64,000 bases of DNA from the NCBI GenBank assembly GCA_027886185.1, contig WOAB01000215.1:620001-684000 (forward strand). Reading direction: 5' to 3'. The notes below the pieces were generated by a model. That model was not told where the DNA came from, did not search any database, and saw only the letters and a program-made list of their open reading frames with translations. Each line of letters starts with the position of its first letter. The stretch's first letter is position 1. Both the position numbers and the translations under genes were made by a program. Of the stretch, positions 1-11,443 are shown piece by piece. This DNA comes from Rheum nobile. Lineage: Eukaryota > Streptophyta > Magnoliopsida > Caryophyllales > Polygonaceae.

Positions 1-540
1 GGTGCCTTTTTTGCTAATTTTTTGAAATTTTCAGAGCCCCATCTGTACAAAAATTGATGTGCTCTTGAAACTCATAAAAACATATTAAAAGAACACTCCA
101 AAAAACATGAAAAGCTGAATTGTTTACCTCATTTTTACATTCTTCAAAATGCAAAATCGTCATTTTGTTTTTGGATGGAGCTGAAAATTGTAAGCTTATG
201 GTTTTAAACTTGGAATGGATAGTCCATAACAGAGAGAAAGAGAGGTGACAGGGGTTTAAATGCTTTTTGTTTTTGTGCTAATGGAAGCTTTTTAGACTTT
301 GGGATTCCCCTGTTATTTTAATTTTTGAAAATAATTGGTAGAATGTTGATAGGTGAGAGAGGTGGGTCTAATGGGCCTCTCAACAGAAGCTGTTGACTTG
401 TTGGGCTTTGTGGGCCTGTTTGTTGCCTTCCGGTTTATTTTTGGAGAAAATTGGGTCCGAAAGGCCCAACTTTCACATAAATAGCACGCACACGTTTCTT
501 TAGTTCGAAATTGCAAGCGTGACTCTCTATTGTTCTAACA
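1..540. other. Unassigned AT-rich flank with a TATA-like site
   Basis: No open frame here looks like a protein. A TATA-like stretch, cataaatag, lies near 475-484, about 60 bases before the minisatellite, and the base composition changes there from AT-rich to mixed. This could be the promoter side of the decayed gene at 1263-1977 or the remains of an LTR. I found no terminal repeats that would decide it. Confidence 0.3.
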
Positions 541-1240
541 CGCGAGACAGTTGTTCCCAAAGACATTTTGAAAGTGTCTTTTTTAGGGACAGTTGTTTAA
601 CAATATTTTCTCTCTAGGGACAGTTTGTAAATTGTCTCTTTAGGGACAGTTGGAAATTGTCCCCATATGCTTCTTGAAGTGCCTCTTTAGGGACAGTTTT
701 CCCCAAAGGCATTTTGGAAGTGTCTTTTTTAGGGACAGTTGTTTAACAATATTTTCTCTCTAGGGACAGTTGAAAATTGTCTCTTTAGGGACAGTTAAAA
801 ATGTCCCCATATGCTTCTTCAAATGTCTCTTTAAGGACAGTTGTCCCTAAAAGCATTTTGAAAGTGTCTTTTTTAGGGACAGTTGTTTAACAATATTTTC
901 TCTCTAGGGACAGTTGGGAACTATCCCAGATGCGTTTCTAAAGTGCCTCTTTAGGAACAGTTGTCCCCAAAGGCATTTTGGAAGTGTCTTTTTTAAGGAC
1001 AGTTGTTTAACAATACTTTCTCTCTAGGGACAGTTGGAAATTGTCTCTTTAGGGACAGTTGGAAACTGTCCCCATATGCTTCTTGAAGTGTCTCTTTAGG
1101 GACAGTTGTCCCCAAATGCATTCTTGGAAGTGTCTTTTTTAGGGACACTTGTTTAACAATATTTTCTCTCTAGGGACAGTTGGAAATTGTCTCTTTAGGG
1201 ACAGTTGGGAACTGTCCCAGATGCATTTCTGAAGTGCCCC
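541..1240. repeat. Tandem minisatellite, unit about 145 bp, five copies
   Basis: The block containing tttttagggacagttg followed by tttaacaatattttctctc recurs near 574, 720, 864, 983 and 1130, a spacing of about 146, 144, 119 and 147 bases. The shorter motif agggacagtt occurs two to four times per unit, so the array has an inner repeat as well. Copies differ by scattered substitutions. It ends just before the acidic coding-like stretch at 1263. No array-wide open frame is present, so it is not a coding repeat. Confidence 0.9.
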
Positions 1241-1262
1241 GTCTCAAGGATAAAGAGAGACC

Positions 1263-1977
1263 GAATCGACTCGGATGACTCCAGTGGTGACTCAGTGGTG
1301 ACTCGCTAGATTCTAAACGTGTCTGATTTGACTCGGACATCCAGGCTCACGACTCGTCCGTTCCGAATCCTCGAGTTGAGGACGAGTCTAACTCGGACGA
1401 TATTTTAAGGGAGGACTTTCTGGACATACTCGAGGAGGAGGTGGATATCGAACCTAAGATTCAGGGACTGGAATCGGTGATCAGGAGCCTAGAAGAGGAG
1501 ATCCATCCGCTGCCGCCGGCTGATTTGATGGAAGAGACGCTTGTCTTGAACGAGCCTAATCAGATTGAGCTTGGATATCTCCTCGAAGCTTCAGACGACG
1601 AGCTTTGCCTCCCACCGACGAGATTTATCAGCGACGGTGCTGGATTGGAGATCGATTCGTCGCCGATCAATTCACAAACGGCGGCGGAGAAAACAACGCC
1701 ATAGATTTCTGGACGGTTGACGGATTATTTGACTATGGAGTGCGAGTCGACGTGTCGGATTTGCCGGAGTTGCAGTGGAGACTGGAGTCGATGCCGGCAC
1801 TATAGAGACGCCATAGAAGAGGAGGAAGGAGGTGCAGAGGTGGGAGATTTTGCGCTTAATTGAGTGAATTCGGGTTTCTTTGATTGCGATTTTGCGGGCG
1901 AAGAGATCTTCTTCTCTTTGCAGGAGCTTGAGGAGGAGAGGTGGCCTGGGCTCTTTGAGATCTTGCGTTGTGGATGG
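1263..1977 (+). pseudogene. Decayed host-type gene fragment, acidic protein, unidentified
   Basis: I do not recognise the protein. An open frame runs from 1327 to 1704. It is very acidic, with runs such as DESNSDD, LEEEVDIEPK and LLEASDDEL. It is open before the first possible start, so the true start is lost or lies in the DSDDSSGDS-like stretch just upstream, which is in another frame and ends in a stop. A second frame (to 1805) carries FWTVDGLFDYG and SDLPELQWRLE. A third (about 1867-1977) carries EEIFFSLQELEEERWPGLF and ends in TGA. Three coding-like pieces in successive frames on one strand suggest one gene broken by frameshifts, or exons with lost introns. None resembles a transposon protein. 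It lies between a minisatellite and a copia element. Confidence 0.5.
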
Positions 1978-2562
1978 TGACCTAGGGGGTCAAGCGGTTG
2001 TTAAGCATAATTTGCGGTCCAAACCTACTATTCCACCCCCCTTAAAGGGTCATATATCCTAAGCACGGTTATTTTTGTCATTTTTTGGTCTGAGTATGAG
2101 GTTCAAACTGGACATATGTATCTTGACAAAATAATATGGTTTATCACGTGTTTCAGAAAATAACTTAAATTTTTATGTGGTTTTCAAACAAGTATTATTT
2201 TCTTAAAAGTTGTGATAAAGATTAAGCAAAAATGAGAAAGGGGGTAATATTTATATGGTCTTGGATCCCTTTCAAACTATATATGATACTCCTTTTATTT
2301 TATTTTAATATGTACTTCACTATTCTTTTGTTAGACTCGATTATTATTTAATTTTACAAGATAATTCATTTTGAAAACTATACATTTATATATATTCCTG
2401 AAATGATTTTTACTATGTAACATAGAATAAGCTTATTATAAACAATGTACTTTATGGTATGATAATGATTTACTGAAAACATAATAAGATACAAAGTTTT
2501 TTGTAATTTGGAAATGAATCCAATCATTATGTTATCATATAAAAATCATATAGAGGGGTAAA
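1978..2562. other. AT-rich spacer, nothing recognised
   Basis: This stretch separates the gene fragment from the copia 5' LTR. It is strongly AT-rich with no sustained open frame. The last bases before the LTR, tagaggggtaaa, look like a polypurine tract, but no element end could be assigned to them. Confidence 0.4.
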
Positions 2563-3400
2563 TGTTAGAAAGTAAACTTTTGGGAACTCTAGTTCCCTAC
2601 CTAGTCTCTTCCTAAGTTTTCCTAGTTTTGATAATGACAAACATCTTTGCTATTAATATTTCCATTAGTGTGACAAACAGGGAACTAATGAATTGAAAAG
2701 CACAAGACAGAACCACTGACGCCAGACTTGGGAACTGGCGGAAGGAACTGAAGCTCGCAGACGCCAGAAACACTTGGATAAATCTGTGAAGGGCGGCGGT
2801 GAGCTGCTAGGGTAGATCTTTAGTTTTGAGAGAGAACTATGTGATCTTATCCCGTTTCCATATATTTTAGGAGTTTAAAACATTATCTTTATGGAGATAA
2901 AATATGTAAAATCGGTAAAGATTATATTTGGTAACAAATGTTATCTTTAACGATTACTTTCGATTATTTTATTTGTGTGATTCGGTTATTGGATATTTGC
3001 TTCCTCTAGTAATTAAATCATATAAATAAATTAATTGAAACTCTCTCATTAAACACACATTCACGAAGTTGAAGATTTCCGAGTGCTGTGAAGAATTTGT
3101 GTCGAGTTCTTTGAAGAAGAACTAAGTAAGTTGCTTGCTTGTTGTTACTTGGTTAGGTTGAACTAGGTAGAGAGTCTTTAGTGTGTCTAAGACTTAAATC
3201 TGTGTGTTCTATTCTAGTTGATTGTAAACGAAGTATTAATACAAGAAGTAGACTTTGAAATCCTCTTGCAAGAGAGGTAGCGGGTTTTATCTTGGATAAC
3301 TAGTTGGTTATCAAAGGTTTCCACTCTAAGGAACTTGCCTTGAATCTGCTATTGTTTTACTTATTCCGCTGCTTAGGAACTGGACTCCCAGTTCCCTCGA
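2563..3400 (+). repeat. copia-1 5' LTR, right end truncated
   Basis: It matches 11444-12282 almost base for base over 838 bases. The match stops at ttccctcga; the 3' copy continues for nine more bases to CTAACA, while this copy runs straight into gag sequence. The deletion therefore removed the LTR terminus, the primer-binding site and the start of gag together. The LTR is rich in GGAACT/AGTTCC motifs. Confidence 0.92.
3021..3029 (+). promoter_or_regulatory. TATA box of the copia-1 5' LTR
   Basis: The sequence tataaataa lies about 460 bases into the LTR and is repeated at 11903-11911 in the 3' LTR. It is followed by a less AT-rich leader. This is the best candidate for the element's transcription start signal. 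Expression cannot be judged from sequence. Confidence 0.55.
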
Positions 3401-5258
3401 GAATGGTGATGGAGTCATTCCTAAGGACTTAACTGAAGACCAATGGAAGCCCGAATACTACACCATCAAGGAGAAAAATGCTAAAGCTCGTCAACTTATT
3501 CTCAATGGGTTGACTAGAGAAGATATGGACAAAGTGATAGGAATCTCAACTGCTAAAGGGATATGGACCGCTCTGAAGGAGATGCATGAAGGAAGTGAGG
3601 AACTGAAACAAAGTAGAAAGTTTGCTCTAGAAGGAGAATATCACACTTTCGAGATGCTTGAAACTGAGAACATCTCCCAGTACCATTCCCGCTTCACAAG
3701 GCTTGTCACAAAACTCACCAACGCCGATGTGGAACTTGATGAATGGTCCAAAGCCCTTGTCATCATCAACGGTCTCAACTCCAAATTCAGCCTCATCAAA
3801 AGAGTTCTGAAGACTACTCCTAGAATTCAAGGTCTCCCCTTGACTCAAATCATAGGGAAACTTGAAGTCGAAGAAAGAGAGGCACTCAAAACAAGTTCTA
3901 CCAAAAAGATGGAGAAGGGAATTGCCTTAAAAATCTCAAAAGCTTTTTCCAGGTTAGAAATGGAAGAAGAAAACTCCGACCTTGAAGATGAAGAAAATGA
4001 AATGACCGCCCTGGTCACAAAGCATATCAGAAAGCATTTCGTCAAAGGAAAGTTCAAGAAAAGCTTCCAAAAGAAGGACCTCTCTGAATATCAATGCTAT
4101 CAATGCAAAGAAAGAGGACATCTGGCAATGAACTGTCCTAAGAACTCCAACGACGATGACAAGTCTCAACACAAAAAGGCTCTCTTTGCTACCTTCGGAG
4201 ATGATTCAGAAGACTCCGAAGAGGAACTAGAGACAAAGGGAACTACTAGAGGCAGATGTTTAATGGCCAAGGAAGATTCAACAGAATCCGACGACTCTGA
4301 GGTATCTTCTTCTGACTTTACTAAATCTCTTCTTGAATATGACAAAAAACAACTGGTCAAGATAATTAAGAAACTTGGAAAGGAAACTAGTTCCCTACAA
4401 GAGAAACTGGAAGAATATGAAGATGAAATCTCTTGCTTAACTACTGAAAACTCTGTCTGGAGTAAGAAACTTGAGGATACTGAGAAATTACTAGCTAATC
4501 CTCTAAGAAAGTGTGAGTCTTGCAAAAATGTCAAAAAAGAACTCATGCATGCTGATAAACCCCCAGTTCCCATAACAGACTCAGAAAATTAGACATCCTC
4601 TATGCTTGATGAAATTTTGAACAAACTTGATCATCTCACTCACTCTATAAATGAGAAAAATGTGAATCAAACTATTTTTGTTAAGCAACGTCACGGTCTT
4701 GGTTACCCTGGTAAAAACGATTCTGTGGAAACGTGCTCCGCTGAGAATGAAAAGCTGAGAAGGGAACTGGTAGAGAAAAATGAGTCTCTCAGCTCTGCAT
4801 TACAAAATTCTCGAGACAAAGCCCAGTTCTTAGAGGAGAAGGTAAAAGTTCTTGAACAGAAGCCCAAGGAGAACCAAAACTGGTTCAACGGTCAGAATGC
4901 TCACAAGATGTATGTTGCCCAAGCTCAGGGAATTACGGGTAAGAAAGTTAACTTTGAGCAAAGAAAGCAAGAAAGACCATTTCGACCTAGTCATGGTAAG
5001 TATGGTCATTTTGTCTATAATTGTGTTTGCTGGCATTGTGGTAAGAATGGCCACTATATTCATGAATGCATTCACAAGAAAAGACAAGTGGAAGAAAATA
5101 CTAGGAAAAGGAACCAGAAAATAAATAACAAGAAAAGGATACATACCATTAATGATTTGAATGATCCTTATTATTTTGTTCCTGCTTCTAACCCACAGAC
5201 AAGATTTCAACCTCATTCGCCCAGAAAAGCTAAGCTTAGCTGGGTTCCAAAAGTTTGA
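3401..5258 (+). pseudogene. gag: copia-1 gag, N-terminus deleted
   Basis: Gag is the capsid and RNA-packaging protein of the element. The frame is open from the LTR junction without its own start codon. It first shows a gag/UBN2-type helical region (ENISQYHSRF and a long charged stretch), then a zinc knuckle C-x2-C-x4-H-x4-C (CYQCKERGHLAMNC, about 4092-4135), then an acidic, coiled-coil-like tail. A TAG at 4590-4592 interrupts the frame; the same frame continues to 5258 and includes a second knuckle-like motif, CWHCGKNGHYIHEC. The first capsid part expected upstream is absent, because the junction with the 5' LTR is a deletion. After 5258 a frameshift separates gag from the protease frame. 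Confidence 0.88.
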
Positions 5259-5290
5259 GTTCCCTTGTGCAGGACAAAGTGCGACAACAA

Positions 5291-8200
5291 GACAAATGGT
5301 ACATAGATAGTGGATGCTCGTGACATATGACCGAAAAGAGAAAGAAAATGTTGTCACTTCAGCAACACCGAGGAGGAACCATTTCCTTCGGCGATAAGAG
5401 AAAGGGAACAATCTGTGGAACTGGTAGTATGAATCTCACTGATCACATTAAGGTAAGTAATGTTAACCTTGTTAAAAATTTAGGTTTTGATCTAATAAGT
5501 GTGTCACAGCTGTGTGATGAAGGGGGAAATGAGGTTCGCTTTACCTCAAGGGAATGTTTCATGGAAGATAGACATGGAACTGTGATCCTGAAAGGAAAAA
5601 GGTTCAATAACGTCTACATCATTGACCCTAAGTTCGTCCCCAAAGAGAAGTTGTGTCTCTCTTCCATTGACGATCAAACAAACCTCTGGCATCAACGACT
5701 TGGTCACGCAAGCATCAAGTTAATTCACAAGCTGCACCAAAAGGAACTGGTTCGTGGCCTTCCTAAAATAAATGCTGAGAAGTCAGAAATCTGCTCTGAC
5801 TGTGTTCAAGGGAAACAGGTTCGTAGTTCCTTTAAGTCCAAAACACTGGTAAGCTCCTCCAAACCTCTGGAACTCATTCACATGGATCTCTGCGGTCCTA
5901 TGTGAGTTCAAAGCATTGGTGGTAACAAGTATATTCTTGTACTTGTTGATGACTATTCAAGATTCACTTGGACATTATTTATTAAATCTAAAAGTGAAGT
6001 CTTTGATAGGTTTAGCGAGTTAGTTCCCTTGCTTGAAAAATCCTTAAATGTATCTCTTTGAGCCATTCGTTCCGATCATGGAACTGAGTTCGAGAATGGA
6101 GATTTTCTAACCTTTTGCAGGGAACATGGAATCGATCACAATTTATCAGCTCCCTACACCCCACAACAGAATGGGGTTGTTAAAAGGAAGAACAAAACTT
6201 TGGAAGATATGGCTCGCACCATACTAATCTCAAGTGGGCTCTCTCAATCTTTCTGGGCAGAAGCCGTCAATGCAGCTTGCTATATCCTAAATCGGGCCAT
6301 GCTATGCCCTATGCTTGAGAAGACTTCATATGAGCTCCTTCGTGGCCGAGTTCCCAATATTGCTCATCTGTGTGTCTTTGGATGCAAATGCTTTGTTCAC
6401 AATAATAGGAAGAACAATCTGGGGAAGTTTGATCCACAAAGCGATGAAGGGATTTTCATCGGATATGCTTCAAACAGCAAAGCCTACAAAGTCTTCAACA
6501 AACGGACAAAAAAGGTAGAGGAAAGTATTCATGTTGTTTTCAATGAAAAATTGCCTTCAAAGTCTGTGCAGGATTCCTCAGTTCCCTCGAAAGATCCATT
6601 TCAACGACCAAGTGAAGACTCTGATGATGAAGCACCCTCCAAACCAAATTCCTATCCCTCCTTCGCTAACTCTCCCAACTCAACTCCTTTGATTGATCCC
6701 AAGGAGTCGACATCCACAAAAAGCTCTCCAGCTCTTCCTACTCAACCAAAAGTTGTGATCTCCGTCCCAGTTCCCTCTGATCCAACTGCTCAAGTCAATA
6801 CGACCATACAGGGAACGGACAATGATCAACCTATCGCATCTTCTTCAGCTACCGCCCCTACAGAAGCTGAAACTCTAGGAACTGACTTGCTTGTTCCTAA
6901 CAGAGACAAAAGGACAACCAAGCCCCCGGTCAGGTACGGATTTGAGGATATGAATTTTTGTGCTTTCAATGCCTTTCTGTCTCTTATAGAACCCAAGAAC
7001 ATTACGGAAGCACTGAAAGATGCCGACTGAATCATTGCTATGCAAGAAGAACTTCACCAGTTCGAAAGGAACAAAGTCTGGAGACTAGTTCCTCGTCCTC
7101 CTAATCGACACATCATAGGAACTAGGTGGGTTTTTCGCAACAAATTGGATGATTCGGGTGCAGTATCAAGGAACAAAGCTCGATTGGTTGCTCAAGGATA
7201 TAATCAACAAGAAGGAATTGACTACGATGAGACATTTGCCCCTGTAGCAAGACTGGAAGTTATTCGATTGCTCATTGCTTATGCGTCTCACAAAGGCTTC
7301 AAGCTCTTTCAAATGGACGTGAAGACTACGTTCTTAAATGGCATTCTCCAAGAGGAAGTTTATGTCAAGCAACCTCCAGGATTTGAGGATGATGATCACC
7401 CTAACCACGTGTATTTCCTGGACAAGGCCTTTTACGGCTTGAAACAAGCTCCCCGAGCTTGGTATGATCGCCTTGCCCAGTTCCTAACAGCAAATGGCTA
7501 TCGCCGTGGTGTGATCGATAAGACTCTATTCATCCTGGATGTGAAAGGTGACATTCTAGTGGTCCAGGTATATGTAGATGATATTATTTTTGTTCCACTA
7601 ACCCATCTCTTGTAGAAAAGTTCAAAAATTTAATGAGCAGCGAGTTCGAAATGAGTATGATTGGGGAACTCACATTCTTCCTGGGATTGCAAGTCACTCA
7701 GAGGGCAGATGGGATCCAAATCTATCAACAGAAATATCTGAAGGAACTCTTGAAGAAGTTCAAAATGGATTCAAGCAAACCTATTTCTACTCCCATCTCC
7801 CCTGCAACTCGTCTCACCACTGATCATACTGGACAAAGAGTTGAGGAGAAGCTCTATCGTGGTATGATAGGTTCTTTGATGTATCTAACCGCTAGTAGGC
7901 CAGATATTGTGTTTGCTGTTTGTCTATGTTCCAGGTTCCAAGCTGATCCAAGAGAATCTCACTTAACCGAGGTGAAGCGCATTTTTCGCTATCTGAAGGG
8001 AACTGACGACCTTTGTCTTTGGTACCCCAAAGATTGCCACTTCAACCTTCTTGGATATACGGATGCAGACTATGGTGGGTTCCTAGTTGATCGCAAGAGC
8101 ACTTCTGGAATGGCCCAATTCCTTGGGCCCTGCTTGATCTCTTGGGGCTCTAAGAAACAAAACTCTGTGGCTATTTCCACTACTGAAGCCGAGTACATTG

Positions 8201-8514
8201 CAGCCGCTGCATGTTGCTCCCAACTCCTCTGGCTCAAACAACAACTTGCGGACTTTGGTATGCCTTTTGGTCCCCTCAAAATCTTATGTGACAATACGAG
8301 TGCTATCAACATAGCTAAGAACCCTGTGCATCATACTAGAACCAAGCATATTGACATTAGGCATCATTTCTTGCGTGATCATGTTGAAAAAGGGAACATA
8401 CTCCTAGAACATTGTAGGACGGAAGATCAAATTGCCGATATATTCACCAAAGCGCTAAATGGAGAACCCTATGAGTCCTTAAGATTGCTTCTAGGAATGA
8501 TTTCTCTCAACTAG
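5291..8514 (+). pseudogene. pol: copia-1 pol: protease, integrase, reverse transcriptase, RNase H
   Basis: Domains appear in copia order. The protease motif DSGCS at about 5306-5320 is followed at once by a TGA and HMT. The GAG pre-integrase domain has LWHQRLGHAS (about 5686) and CSDCVQGKQ. The integrase core has VDDYSRFTW, IRSDHGTEFEN and PQQNGVV. The reverse transcriptase has KARLVAQGY, QMDVKT and YVDDIIF. The RNase H has TDADYGG, STTEAEYIA and the terminal KHIDIRHHF. In-frame TGA codons lie at 5321, 5903, 6059 and 7028, and a one-base loss near 7591, just after YVDDIIF, shifts the frame. The TGA codons fit CGA or TGG ancestors. The last frame stops at 8512-8514. Confidence 0.95.
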
Positions 8515-9379
8515 TAGTTCCAGTTGCCATTACTAGTTCCCTTGTTGTGCCTAGATCTGATCTGTTCCATGATTCCACTGAAAATATTGATGATATTTGA
8601 CTTTGTGCTGGCCTTGCATGTCCTGTAACATTGATTCTAAAGCATGTTCTAAATTATGGCATGATCGCATTTTCTTTTCATGATATATCTTGTGCATGTC
8701 TAAATCTTTTTGGTTAGCCTTCATATAGTCAGTTTGATCACATCTATCCTATATTACAAGCCAAAATGATGATTGACTATAAGCCGTCCCTAAGCCTGAT
8801 TACATTGCATAATTCCTTATGATCCTTTGTTTAGTCCACACTGGGAATTATCTGTGTAATGTCAAAATTGCCTTCCTAATTTTATTAATATGGGTACGTA
8901 CTTTTCTTGAGTGTTTGCTTGGTTCCCTATATCAAATGTACCCATATTTCCCTAGTTTCGTGTCATTCTCCGAGGAAAGGAACTGGGCAAGCCGCCTCAA
9001 CGGCCATATATTTTGAACTCTGCTCTCTGGCAGTGTCCGCTTCCCGAGATCAGTAAATGCACTGATGGCCGTCTCTCCCTCAGCCGAATTGAAGTTAAAT
9101 TTTGATGTGACTGCTCTGAGAAACTCTTGATGAAGATATTCATGGTTACTCTATTTTCGAAGATCCTGTGGCCGTTGGGATATTATCTGGTTCCCTTATT
9201 TGAAAAAGATCTGACCACGATTTGATTTGGATAGCTTTTGCTTGGGATTTATATAAGGCAACAGGGGCAAACCTAATTCGGCACCGATCTTCAATTCTCT
9301 TTGCTCTCCTCCAGAAAAAATTGCCTCTCTCCCAGGAAATCTCCAATCTTTCTCTCTCCCAAACCAAACCTCAACAGTC
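8515..9379 (+). other. copia-1 spacer between pol and the third ORF
   Basis: This transcribed-strand spacer has no sustained coding frame. It contains repeated AGTTCC/GGAACT motifs like the rest of the element. Its right end carries a TATA-like site at 9246-9256 ahead of the ORF starting at 9380. Confidence 0.5.
9246..9256 (+). promoter_or_regulatory. Candidate internal TATA box before the third ORF
   Basis: The sequence tttatataagg is a good plant TATA match and lies about 125 bases before the ATG at 9380, a normal leader distance. Nothing coding lies between. This fits separate transcription of the third ORF, though the known alternative for env-like ORFs is expression from a spliced or read-through genomic RNA. 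Confidence 0.4.
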
Positions 9380-10917
9380 ATGGAACCCCAAATTCCCAAC
9401 TACACCGACGAGGAAATTGCCTTCATAGAGGCTCTCCGAAAATAGAAAGCTGCTCAGTCCTCCTCTCAGGCGGCTACCCCTCCAAAGGCACATTCTTCAG
9501 TGCCCCTTCCTACGCCGGAACCCACTCAGACGGCGACCTCCCCGGCAAAAGAGCCAAGCAAGTCGGCCTCCTCGGAGCACACCCTGTCGAGGCCGTCCTC
9601 CCCAACACCGACAAAAGCTGACTCCCATCACTCTTCTCCCTCTCAGAAGAGCGCTCCTATCGACATGGATGCATTCCCGACGCCGACCCCCTCTCTCAAA
9701 CAACCCGGCGATTCCTAGTCGGTTGCTGGTCGTGTCAAGCGTCGTGCCGCAAAGGGTGGTCAAGGCATCCCTCCTCTCCAACTTGAGGAGACGCCACAGG
9801 CGAAAAGGCTCAAGCTTTCCTCCACTGCCAAAGGCAAGAAAGCCCTAACCTCGTCCGCAACTCCCTCCTCTCAAGTTCCCAAGGTGAATGCTGCTTTGGC
9901 CAACCGCCATATTCTGGAGCCCCTCATCGTTGACGCAGAATTCTGGGACTCTGCTGCTGATGAATGTGTCATTGCCGCCTACGCCAAGCTACAACTCCAG
10001 GGCTGGGACTCTCTTGTTCCCGCCCCATTTGCTGTGAATGAGGACATGGTGCGTCTCTTCTACCAAAACCTGCAGTTTGTCTCTGTCAAAGACGACCAGC
10101 CTGCCAATGACGCCCTCCTCACCTGGGGTGGTAAGATCTTTCCTATTTCTGCTGCTGTGATAGGAACTGTGATCGGCCTGGAGTCTGGAGAAGGCTTTGG
10201 GGTGATTATCAAACGGAACTGGCCAGCCAAGCGCAAGGCCGCCATTCTCCGTACTATGTTTGATGGGAATGCTCCCTCAAAATGCCCCCTCTTTACCAAA
10301 TACCTGGGCCTTGATAAGAAAATCCTCCACACCTTCCTCATCAAGAACATCACCCCCGCCAAGAAAAGCGTGACACCATTGCCATCTCCGATGTCGTTTT
10401 GATGGAGAAACTTCTCTTGGGAGAACCTATTGATCTCCCTCGCATTATCCTAGCCCACATGCAATTCTGCAAGTCCCACACTACCCATGCCTTCCCCTAC
10501 CCTCACATCGTCAAGAAGCTGCTCACCAGCCTTGGTCTCTACCTCGCTGACCTTCCAGAGACCCACTTCTCTCACATCTTCACTATGACTACTGTGAAAC
10601 GCCTTGCTCAGAAGGCACATGTTGATGAGATGTCTGAGGCTGAGGAACTTGAGGAAAAGCTGCTTCCTGGTCAGTCTGATCCGCACCTGGTTTCTGACAC
10701 TCATGTGCTGCTTAACAGTTTGGCGCACATTGAGCATGCTTTGATCAATGGTTTTGACAAGGTGGTTGTTGCTGTTGAAAAGGGCAGTAACTACACCAAT
10801 GAGATGGTGGTGGAGTTGTGGAAGTGTACCGCTGCCTTGGTCAAAGAAATCGAGAAACTGGTTGATGGCAAGATCAAGGATGACAAGGAACACAGGGCAC
10901 AGGGCCAAGAGCAGTGA
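9380..10917 (+). pseudogene. copia-1 third (env-position) ORF, plant transposon-protein-like
   Basis: An ATG at 9380 opens a frame of about 512 codons broken by TAG at 9443 and 9716 and by a frameshift near 10365. The N-terminal third is low-complexity, rich in Pro, Ser and Thr. A Lys/Arg-rich patch (RVKRRAAKGG, AKRLKL) could be a nuclear-targeting signal. The middle carries a domain with QGWDSLVPAPF, VRLFYQNLQF and FPISAAVIGTVIGLESGEGF. This resembles the family known as putative plant transposon protein (Transposase_32 type), which I recall from pattern and could not search. The C-terminal part (from 10399) is helical. I see no convincing signal peptide or membrane anchor, so env-like refers to position only. 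Its role is unknown. Confidence 0.6.
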
Positions 10918-11443
10918 AGGACATCATCTAGTTCCCTACTCAGTTGACACGGAACTTGTAGTTCCCTTAGGATCCCACTTCCATATTATGATCCCTTTTG
11001 TGTGTCTCTGAGTGTTTTTTATTTTTCTTATTATGATGATTCTGTAGTTCCTGTCCTTCTTATATTTAATGAACTTATTTTGTGCTCCTTGCTCTGTTTA
11101 TTCTGTGCTTTAAATCGTTATTACGGTGCCATTTCTCTAGAGTTCAGCATTAGCTCATTTATCTCTCTAAGTTTTCTCTGTTATTCATCTAACCGAGTCT
11201 TTTCGATGATGTCCAAAGGGGGAATGAACTTGGCAATCTGGAACTGATAGGCTGAAAGGAACTCTGACCCAATGGTTACATTAAGGGGGAACTAAGGAAC
11301 TAGATCTGGTGTTAAGGGGGAATATGCAATTCACTAATGATTATTCTACATCTAGTCATGTTCTGTTTTTTCATCACACGTATTTTCATGCTTATTTCGA
11401 TATGCCAGTTCTACATGTTTGTCATCATCAAAAAGGGGGAAAT
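10918..11443 (+). other. copia-1 3' region with clustered polypurine tracts
   Basis: Four G-runs in purine context occur in about 230 bases: aaagggggaatg near 11214, ttaagggggaact near 11280, ttaagggggaatat near 11315, and the terminal aaaaagggggaaat ending at 11443 directly before the LTR. The last is the expected plus-strand primer. The other three are extra copies, a pattern described for Sireviruses. Confidence 0.75.

Noticed and set aside
541..1240. Regularly spaced repeats, considered as a CRISPR array
   Set aside because: The units are about 145 bp with no unique spacers, and the DNA is plant nuclear; it is a minisatellite.
2551..2562. Polypurine-like bases before the copia-1 5' LTR
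   Set aside because: They resemble a primer tract, which would make this LTR a 3' LTR, but no internal region of another element lies to the left.
9146..9399. Short minus-strand frames before the copia-1 third ORF
   Set aside because: They are antisense to the leader and start of the third ORF and show no domain.
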